Shown: positions 13,124-19,287 of the stretch, piece by piece
Position numbering within the stretch: the first letter of the stretch is position 1
Layout of the letters: each line of letters opens with the position of its first letter
From: an uncultured bacterium
GTDB lineage: Bacteria; Vulcanimicrobiota; Xenobia; Xenobiales; Xenobiaceae
Direction: 5' to 3'
DNA length: 19,287 nt
Assembly: GCA_934621605.1 (NCBI GenBank)
Contig: CAKTUZ010000038.1
Coordinates: forward strand, 1 to 19,287
Translations under genes and position numbers: made by a program
Notes under the pieces: generated by a model
What the model saw: only the letters and a program-made list of their open reading frames with translations
What the model was told of the DNA's origin: nothing
Database searches by the model: none

Positions 13124-16100
13124 ATGAAGAGAGCCGCTTTAAATACAGAGGATAAGAACCTTAATGAAGCCGTAAAAAGCGGTCATATCGCTAATAGTCA
13201 GTTGCTCTACGAAGTACAATCTGGCGCTGTGCGTCAATTTTTGGCCGCCAATAAAGATTATTTCGATATATTGAGTCCGGCCGGTCAAGTTAATACTTCC
13301 TGTGGTAGGGTAGAATATTTGGCGCAAGTCGTGCTGGGCCAAAGTAAAGCAGTGATTTTGGATTACTGTCGAGCCTGGGACGAAGTCGCTGGGCAATTGG
13401 CTTTGGCTGCTGCTTTAGTAGGCGAGTGGGCCGAATATCGTTTAATTATTCTTGATAAATTGGGGCAACCGCTTTACGAAAAGGCTCCGGTCTATATTTG
13501 GAATGCTTTAGAAATGCCCACTTTCAGTCGTAGTTTTTTCCTGACTTGCTTTATTGAATATCAACGACTGAATTTGGCCAAATATACTTCATTAAGTTGG
13601 GTTGAGCTTAATAATTTTGATTTGGTGAATTTTATCATTAATCTTTTGCAAGACGGAAATACGCTCAGCAAGGGATTGCCCGAACTGGAGAGCAAACGGT
13701 TGGCTATTGCCAGGCCGCAGCCTTTTTTTGCCGATACGGCGGCCGGAGTTGTGGTAGGTTTATATTTAAGCTCTTGTATTGATGGTTCCGGTAGTAAAAC
13801 TATTGAATTTACAGATAATTTGCCTATAGTAAAATATCAATTAAAATCAGGTACTTTGGTTTTTGCCGCTGGTCAGTTTGCTGAGCATATTTTAAAAACG
13901 CCTGCTTCCAAAGCCTCTTTTCCGGGCATAGTGCGAGCTGTCATTAGTCAAATATCCAACCCTAGTTTGTGTGTCGAAGCTGAATACTGTCCCTACTTGT
14001 ATTGGCAAGATACTGTACAAGATAATATCGAGCCGGTAGTCGCTGAATATGCTAAATCTTGGGATCAAGGCACTGCTCGCAGTAGCGATGTGCCACCTTT
14101 TGTCGAGGCTCATCGTCGCCTTTTGGCCCGATTAAACAGCCGAACAGGCGAGATAAAAGTGCAAAATAATCGAAAATTGCATTTGCATCAGTATTGGCTA
14201 TGTCCATTGTGCGCTCAATTTACGACCATCGATCAGGAAATGGATTGGCCGGAAAAAAGTGATATTTTAGCACTGGAGCAGAGTCTATCTCGCTATACGG
14301 CTTCGCTGGAGGGAGCTGTTTGTAATTCTTGTCGTGCTGCTTTGGATGCCAAGAATTTGCATTATACGGCTTTAAGTTGTTTTTGGCTTTGGCCTGGTGT
14401 GGAACTTATTTTGGAAAATGTTCGTTTGGCTGATGGACGCTTAGTGCGTGGCTGGGGACTTGTCACAGAATCTTTGTCTTCATCTCAAGATAGCAATAAG
14501 AGCGGCTCGTCTCGGTTTAAAATTTGTCAGGGGCCTATCAATGAGGCCGGTTTATATAAAAATTTGCAACGCTTCAGTTCGTTGGCAGGACAGACTGCTC
14601 AATGGTTGCGTAACATAGAAACTGTATTGAGCAAGTGGCAAAGCCGTTGGGACGACAGTATCTATCCTTTAGGCGGTGTAACTGGATTACGTTGTCACCA
14701 GCTAGAATCTAAAGAGCAGAGTGGCACAGCAGAAGCTTATTTTGAAGATTATGATGGAACAACATATTTTGTTTTTCCTCTGGATTTACAGCGAGTTTGT
14801 TGGCGTGGTGTCGGCAGTTTGACTACTGATCTAAGCAAAATTATCAAAGTTGAATATTGGGTAGATTGGTCTGCTTTTATAAAGTACGCCAACACTTATT
14901 TTCAGACAGCTTTTGCTGTGGAAAAGAAAAAAGTTAAACTTAATATTAGCGGTGAACACGAGCAAAAATTGCAAATTTGCGGTGTAGAAAGTTATCTGGA
15001 GCGTGATTTAGCAGCTTTAGTTGTTGAAGCTTTTTACAGCGGATCCTATCCAGAGGCTGCCCTTATCAAAGTTTGTCACGAAGATTTGCGTCTTTTTAGC
15101 GAATTGGAAGCGGTTACCGATTTAGCGGATGAGCTGAAGAAACGGGGAGAAAAGATTATTTTTGAAGCTGAGCGCCATCTTTATTCCGTAGCTTTAAAAG
15201 ACGGTGCACAAAGGCAAATTTGCTTTGAAGAATTGGGAAAAGCTCCAGAAGGACCGCTGCGCCATGCCAGGTTTGTTTTTACGGATCAGCCGCTCAATTT
15301 ATGGCGCTGTCGTTGCGGTTTAAATGCCGGATTGAGTGTGGAATTTATTGAGTCAAGCCGATTTAGTAAATTAAAGTATTATAAATATGAAGAGCCACTA
15401 ACTTATATTTTTAACGATCCTAACATAAAATTAGCTGCTGAGATGTTTGAACGCTATCGGGAACTGGACAGCAACAGAGAAAAAGCTGTGAAAGCGGCAG
15501 GGGGAAAATCTGTGGTGGCTTTAGTGGACATTGATTCATTAGCTAAGCGCGATAAGAAAATTGCTGGAACATTCCAGCGCAGCGGTCGGCTTTTACCTTC
15601 GGAAAATGAGTCTATCTACACTGAAGCCTTCAAAGAATGGTTCCCGCGTTTAGATGAAGTGCGTCTATTTAATAAGCAAAAGATTAAGAGCTCGTATCTT
15701 ACGCCTGTTTGGGCTGTACGTTGTCCTTATCATGTTATTTATTTGGCTCCGGGTAGTTTAGATGATCACAGTTTGATAAAATGGCATCAATTGAGTCTAG
15801 ACAAACTCGGTTGTAATTGTACTGCTTACAAATTCGGTGGCGTTTGGCTTATTCACGGCCCTAATGTTTCTTTTGCCGCTTTGGATCCGCGTTTTATTTG
15901 CGGTTTGGCTTTAGCGGGAAAGATTAGATTGGACGATTTTTTCAAAGTTAGTGTGGCGCATCGTGATGTTATTGTGATTGGCGCTCTAGAAATAGAGGCT
16001 GCAGAACACAAGGCGGCGTGGGACAATTTTTGCCGACGTTTTCGTTGGGAAGTTTCCGCTCAAGATTTTTTTCTCTATGAAAGAGCTTGCTTCTGTAATA

Positions 16101-16141
16101 TTGCCAGAGGACGTTTTCAAGTTGAAAGTCAGCTTCTCTAA
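13124..16141 (+). CDS. Large protein with paired CxxC motifs, unrecognised
   Basis: This 1005-aa protein belongs to no family I recognise. It has no signal peptide or membrane helix. CPLC (360-363) and CNSC (400-403), 36 residues apart, look like a zinc ribbon. Further Cys groups are CRC (729-731) and GCNC near the C-terminus. The second half contains strand-rich stretches and one lysine-rich helical stretch (EKKKVKLNI). The start at 13124 has AAGAAAGG 18 nt upstream, the same motif as before the preceding gene and again too far, so translation may depend on coupling to the upstream gene. The close spacing suggests it works with the J-like membrane protein and perhaps with clpC 151 nt downstream. 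No function is claimed. Confidence 0.75.
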   Translation: MKRAALNTEDKNLNEAVKSGHIANSQLLYEVQSGAVRQFLAANKDYFDILSPAGQVNTSCGRVEYLAQVVLGQSKAVILDYCRAWDEVAGQLALAAALVGEWAEYRLIILDKLGQPLYEKAPVYIWNALEMPTFSRSFFLTCFIEYQRLNLAKYTSLSWVELNNFDLVNFIINLLQDGNTLSKGLPELESKRLAIARPQPFFADTAAGVVVGLYLSSCIDGSGSKTIEFTDNLPIVKYQLKSGTLVFAAGQFAEHILKTPASKASFPGIVRAVISQISNPSLCVEAEYCPYLYWQDTVQDNIEPVVAEYAKSWDQGTARSSDVPPFVEAHRRLLARLNSRTGEIKVQNNRKLHLHQYWLCPLCAQFTTIDQEMDWPEKSDILALEQSLSRYTASLEGAVCNSCRAALDAKNLHYTALSCFWLWPGVELILENVRLADGRLVRGWGLVTESLSSSQDSNKSGSSRFKICQGPINEAGLYKNLQRFSSLAGQTAQWLRNIETVLSKWQSRWDDSIYPLGGVTGLRCHQLESKEQSGTAEAYFEDYDGTTYFVFPLDLQRVCWRGVGSLTTDLSKIIKVEYWVDWSAFIKYANTYFQTAFAVEKKKVKLNISGEHEQKLQICGVESYLERDLAALVVEAFYSGSYPEAALIKVCHEDLRLFSELEAVTDLADELKKRGEKIIFEAERHLYSVALKDGAQRQICFEELGKAPEGPLRHARFVFTDQPLNLWRCRCGLNAGLSVEFIESSRFSKLKYYKYEEPLTYIFNDPNIKLAAEMFERYRELDSNREKAVKAAGGKSVVALVDIDSLAKRDKKIAGTFQRSGRLLPSENESIYTEAFKEWFPRLDEVRLFNKQKIKSSYLTPVWAVRCPYHVIYLAPGSLDDHSLIKWHQLSLDKLGCNCTAYKFGGVWLIHGPNVSFAALDPRFICGLALAGKIRLDDFFKVSVAHRDVIVIGALEIEAAEHKAAWDNFCRRFRWEVSAQDFFLYERACFCNIARGRFQVESQLL

Positions 16142-16292
16142 TGTATAAGGTCAGTAGTTGTCAACCTGGTTGGAGGTAGCTAAAAAAGGAGGCCAGACAG
16201 ATATTGAGAAAGTTAAGCCGGATTTTGGAGTTGTTAGATAATAGATAGTTTTAATGTAACAAGTTTTAGTTTTTTTTACCGAGGAGATAGTT

Positions 16293-18878
16293 ATGGGGAT
16301 GGAGCCGTTTTCAGATGAAGCCAGAATGTCAATAGTATTCGCTCGCGAGGAAGCCAAGGCTTTAGGAAGCAATTCTATCGGCCCTGAGCATCTTCTGATG
16401 GGCTTGGCCGCTAATAGTAAAAGCGCCGTCAGTGATATTTTGGAAAAACATGGCTTAACTTTAGAACTTTTACATAGCTTTGCTTCCGAACATTGCGAAG
16501 CTGATGATGACATCAGTCAGGGTATGATGTTCACTCAGGCAGCCAAATTGATTATTCAGGAAGCTTTTAAATGTTCTCGTCGTTATGAACGCAGCGCCGT
16601 AGGTTGTGAAGCTCTTTTGTTAGCCATCTTAAAAGTATCTGAAGATTGTCCTGATGAAACTGAAGTTGTAAATGAAATATTGAATAGCTTGCCCGATTTT
16701 GATATTAAGGACTTAAAGTCCGACCTTAAGGCTATGATGATTAAGGGCGAAGAAGAAGCAAAGTCGCGTAGTTACTCGTCAGGTTCGGCTTCTGGCAAAA
16801 AGAATGCGGCCAAAACTCCTGTTTTAGATAATTACTGTCGCGATCTTACCAAATTGGCTCAAGATGGTAAACTCGATCCTTTGATTGGTCGTCACAATGA
16901 GTTAGAGCGTGTCATTATGGTTTTGTCCCGTCGTACTAAGTGCAATCCGGTTTTAATCGGCGATCCAGGTGTAGGCAAAACTGCTATTGTGGAAGGTTTG
17001 GCTCAGCGCATAGTTAGCGGTGAAGTTCCCGACAAACTTAAGGGAATGCGCGTTTGCTCTCTGTCTCTTTCCGGTTTGGTGGCCGGCACTCGTTATCGCG
17101 GTGACTTTGAGGATCGCTTAAACAAGATTCTCAAAGAACTGACCAACGCAAAGTCTAAAGTTATTCTTTTTATTGATGAAGTTCATACCCTGGTAGGAGC
17201 CGGCGATTCTGAGGGCGGCTTGAATGCTTCCAGTATTTTAAAACCTGCTTTGGCTCGCGGTGAGTTCCAGTGCATTGGCGCCACCACGGTGGGCGAGTAC
17301 ACCAAATATATCGAGAAAGATCCCGCTTTAGAGCGTCGCTTCCAGACTGTCGATGTAAAAGAGCCTACTGAACAAGAGGCCTGCCGCATTATTTTAGGTT
17401 TGCGCGATCGCTATGAAAGCTTCCATAATGTGGATATTTCTGAAGAAGCCATTCGTGAGGCGGTACGTCTTTCCAATCGCTATCTGCCCGACCGTTTATT
17501 GCCCGATAAAGCTATCGATGTTATAGACGAAGCTTGCAGTCGTGTCAGTTTAGCTAAAGCTAATAAACCACAAGACTTGGTAAATAAAGCTTCTGAATTA
17601 CATGATTTGGTGCGTAAACGTGATGAAGCTTTAGCTGAACAGGATTATGAGCTGGCTGATGAATTGCGTATGAAAGAGGAGGCGGCCCGCAATACTTTAA
17701 ATCGTTTGGAAGCTGATTGGCAGGAGCGTCGTGAGCATTCGTCAGAGGCTAAAAGCGATCGTCCCGTAGTTCAAACTGACACTATAGCTTATGTTGTTTC
17801 ACTTATGTCCGGTGTGCCTTTAAATAGTGTCAGCCAAAATGAAGCCGCCCGTTTAAGTAATATTGAGCAAATTTTGCATGAACGTGTAGTTGGACAAGAT
17901 GAACCTATCAAGGTAGTTAGCCGCGCTATTAAGCGAGCTCGTGCCGGCTTGAAAGACCCCAATAAGCCCATTGGTTCTTTCCTTTTCTTGGGCCCGACCG
18001 GTGTAGGTAAAACTGAGTTGGCTCGCACTTTGGCGCAGTTCCTTTTTGACGATGAAAATGCTTTAATTCGTTTGGATATGTCCGAATATTCGGAAAAATT
18101 TACGGTCTCTCGTTTGTACGGTGCTGCTCCCGGTTATGTGGGGTATGACGAAGGTGGTGAATTGACTGATGCAGTGCGTCGTAAGCCATATTCAGTAGTA
18201 CTTTTTGATGAAATCGAAAAGGCCCATCCTGATATTTTCAATGTTTTATTACAAATTATGGATGAGGGGCGTCTGACCGATTCTAAGCGCCATGTGGTTG
18301 ATTTCAAAAATGTGGTGGTTATTCTTACTTCTAATATCGGTTTTGCTAGTCCCGATCCGAGTGTGAATATGGGCTTACGCGGCAATCGTGACGAAGGTTC
18401 GCCGCAAGTGCGTTTTGAGCGCATGAAGAAGCGCGTTTTGGAAGAGACTAAGCAAGTATTTAAGCCCGAATTTTTGAATCGTTTGGACGCTTCGGTTGTT
18501 TTCCACAGCTTAGAAAACGAAGATTTACTTAAAATTGTCGATATTATGTTGGCTAAAGTGCGCAAAGAGTTGGGTACTAACCATCGTGATTTTGAAGTAT
18601 CTCAAGATGTTAAACGAGCTTTGGTGGCTTCTTGTCACGAGCCTCAGTATGGCGCTCGTCCGTTGCGTCGTGCCATTCAGCAAATGATCGAAGATCCGTT
18701 GGCCGATAAAGTTATTGATGGTGAATTTCCTGAAGGCAGTCGTATGCTTATCGATGTCAGTGAGGAAGATCGTGCCGAATTGGCTGCTCGCGAAGCCGAA
18801 GGCATGATTGGCAGCAGTTCGTCAAGTAAAAATGGTGACGATGATAACTTCCAATTGGTTTTCAAACTTGCTGAATAA
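16293..18878 (+). CDS. clpC: ATP-dependent Clp protease ATP-binding subunit ClpC
   Basis: This 861-aa Hsp100 unfoldase feeds substrates to ClpP and disaggregates proteins. Order of parts: N-domain with two Clp_N repeats (about 5-150), AAA1 with Walker A GDPGVGKT (223-230) and VILFIDEVHT (about 290), a UVR-type coiled segment (about 436-470) that marks ClpC rather than ClpB, and AAA2 with Walker A GPTGVGKT (567-574), LFDEIEKAHPD and the C-terminal small domain. The ClpP-contact loop is MGL (in VNMGLRGN), within the [LIVMP]G[FL] pattern. The tail is Ser/Asp-rich. GAGGAG lies 6 nt before the ATG at 16293; an in-frame ATG at 16299 is an alternative. ctsR, mcsA and mcsB are not next to it, and I see no CtsR or CIRCE operator in the 151-nt upstream gap. 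Confidence 0.95.
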   Translation: MGMEPFSDEARMSIVFAREEAKALGSNSIGPEHLLMGLAANSKSAVSDILEKHGLTLELLHSFASEHCEADDDISQGMMFTQAAKLIIQEAFKCSRRYERSAVGCEALLLAILKVSEDCPDETEVVNEILNSLPDFDIKDLKSDLKAMMIKGEEEAKSRSYSSGSASGKKNAAKTPVLDNYCRDLTKLAQDGKLDPLIGRHNELERVIMVLSRRTKCNPVLIGDPGVGKTAIVEGLAQRIVSGEVPDKLKGMRVCSLSLSGLVAGTRYRGDFEDRLNKILKELTNAKSKVILFIDEVHTLVGAGDSEGGLNASSILKPALARGEFQCIGATTVGEYTKYIEKDPALERRFQTVDVKEPTEQEACRIILGLRDRYESFHNVDISEEAIREAVRLSNRYLPDRLLPDKAIDVIDEACSRVSLAKANKPQDLVNKASELHDLVRKRDEALAEQDYELADELRMKEEAARNTLNRLEADWQERREHSSEAKSDRPVVQTDTIAYVVSLMSGVPLNSVSQNEAARLSNIEQILHERVVGQDEPIKVVSRAIKRARAGLKDPNKPIGSFLFLGPTGVGKTELARTLAQFLFDDENALIRLDMSEYSEKFTVSRLYGAAPGYVGYDEGGELTDAVRRKPYSVVLFDEIEKAHPDIFNVLLQIMDEGRLTDSKRHVVDFKNVVVILTSNIGFASPDPSVNMGLRGNRDEGSPQVRFERMKKRVLEETKQVFKPEFLNRLDASVVFHSLENEDLLKIVDIMLAKVRKELGTNHRDFEVSQDVKRALVASCHEPQYGARPLRRAIQQMIEDPLADKVIDGEFPEGSRMLIDVSEEDRAELAAREAEGMIGSSSSSKNGDDDNFQLVFKLAE

Positions 18879-18887
18879 AAGAAATAG

Positions 18888-18916
18888 GGGAGCGCTTCAG
18901 AGTTGACTGCGCTCCC
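18888..18916 (+). terminator. Hairpin after clpC
   Basis: GGGAGCGC (18888-18895) and GCGCTCCC (18909-18916) form a strong 8-bp stem with a 13-nt loop. No T-run follows; the -35 box of the tRNA promoter starts at the very next base. It probably slows or ends clpC transcription but is not a classical intrinsic terminator. Confidence 0.5.
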
Positions 18917-18945
18917 TTGACTACAATAAGGCGTAGCATTATAAT
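18917..18945 (+). promoter_or_regulatory. Consensus promoter of the tRNA-Ala gene
   Basis: TTGACT (18917-18922), a 17-bp spacer and a perfect TATAAT (18940-18945) lie 20 nt before the tRNA. The -10 box is framed by a near-perfect 10-bp dyad, AAGGCGTAGC (18928-18937) and GCTTCGCCTT (18948-18957), whose meaning is unclear. Confidence 0.88.
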
Positions 18946-18964
18946 TAGCTTCGCCTTGTATCGT

Positions 18965-19040
<76 letters not shown>

Positions 19041-19060
19041 TAGATATAAACCCAGATAAA

Positions 19061-19102
19061 GAGGGCTCAAACTTTGTGCTAAGTTTGAGCCCTCTTTTTT
19101 TT
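19061..19102 (+). terminator. Strong terminator of the tRNA-Ala gene
   Basis: There is a perfect 14-bp stem, GAGGGCTCAAACTT (19061-19074) and AAGTTTGAGCCCTC (19081-19094), with a 6-nt loop, followed by eight T's. The insertion sequence begins just after the T-run. Confidence 0.95.
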
Positions 19103-19104
19103 AT

Positions 19105-19287
19105 AAGATACCCAGCCAGAAAACCCACGGTATTTAGACCGTGGGATGAATGGCGTCAACTTTGGACGAAATTGCAGCCTTGCTGTAATATAATATTACG
19201 GTAACATACGTGGTACTATTCTAAATCTATAGAAAGGAGAAATCATATGTATCTTACTGTAAAGCAACAGATAAAACATCTGTCTAA
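19105..19287 (+). mobile_element. Left end of an IS200/IS605-type (tnpB) element, right copy
   Basis: This is the counterpart of 1-148 in opposite orientation, cut by the window end. AAGATAC starts right after TTTTTTTTAT of the tRNA terminator. A hairpin with stem CCCACGGT (19124-19131)/ACCGTGGG (19138-19145) follows, then a possible weak tnpB promoter (TTGGAC at 19162, TAATAT at 19186) and AAAGGAG before tnpB. About 92% identity to the left copy by eye shows two related but not identical insertions. Confidence 0.8.
19247..19287 (+). CDS. tnpB: TnpB, 5' end (cut by window edge)
   Basis: The first 13 codons read MYLTVKQQIKHLS, which resembles the N-terminus of TnpB/OrfB proteins of IS605/IS1341-type elements. 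These are RNA-guided nucleases ancestral to Cas12. AAAGGAG lies 7 nt upstream. The RuvC and zinc-ribbon parts, the right end and the guide RNA lie outside the window, so intactness and whether a tnpA accompanies it are unknown. Confidence 0.7.
   Translation, partial: MYLTVKQQIKHLS

Noticed and set aside
16151..16513. 120-codon minus-strand frame over the clpC start
   Set aside because: It is antisense to the conserved ClpC N-domain and its composition mirrors that coding sequence.
18350..18400. Missing ClpP-binding loop in ClpC (no VGF/LGF)
   Set aside because: MGL fits the [LIVMP]G[FL] pattern (ClpA also ends in L), so there is no reason to think ClpP binding is lost.

Overview
The window looks like chromosomal DNA of a Bacillota (Firmicutes) bacterium of low to moderate GC, perhaps a Negativicute or Clostridium relative. 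The grounds are a ClpC with a UVR segment, a GpmA, a type I ManA, a TlpA-type lipoprotein, a DUF1015 protein, a zinc-type macrodomain, strong AGGAG-type ribosome binding sites and consensus TTGACx/TATAAT promoters. The class is a guess; no rRNA or marker gene fixes it.

Both edges lie inside the left end of the same IS200/IS605-type (tnpB) element, in divergent orientation: positions 1-148 on the minus strand and 19105-19287 on the plus strand. The sequence therefore probably stops where an assembly collapsed at a repeated insertion sequence. The left copy sits in the first codons of an AAA/DUF4143 ATPase gene (130-1392). The right copy sits just after the terminator of a tRNA-Ala(CGC).

The most unusual part is 1416-4651. 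A 187-bp direct repeat (1416-1602 and 4465-4651, one mismatch by eye) is made of a terminator hairpin plus the last 47 codons of a macrodomain (ADP-ribose hydrolase) gene. It brackets a compact five-gene cassette: an XRE repressor, an ImmA/IrrE-type HEIGH metallopeptidase, a DUF4417 protein, a small basic protein, and a small acidic protein whose start overlaps it by 4 nt. The full macrodomain gene (4508-5299, minus) is kept on the right; the left repeat is a leftover 3' fragment. This is the signature of a ~3.05-kb unit inserted beside, and restoring, the macrodomain gene. The basic/acidic pair suggests a toxin-immunity module, and XRE-ImmA suggests inducible control. No recombinase is present.

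The middle (5.5-11.6 kb) holds ordinary genes: a Tat-signal flavodoxin-like protein with a MerR-type 19-bp-spacer promoter and an apparently leaderless start, a remnant of a secreted-protein gene, DUF1015, a BNR-type beta-propeller, gpmA, a thioredoxin-fold lipoprotein and manA. Several are separated by clear hairpin terminators.

From 11.7 to 18.9 kb, all on the plus strand, come a J-domain-like membrane protein (470 aa), a 1005-aa protein with paired CxxC motifs that I do not recognise, and clpC. A consensus promoter, tRNA-Ala and a strong terminator follow.
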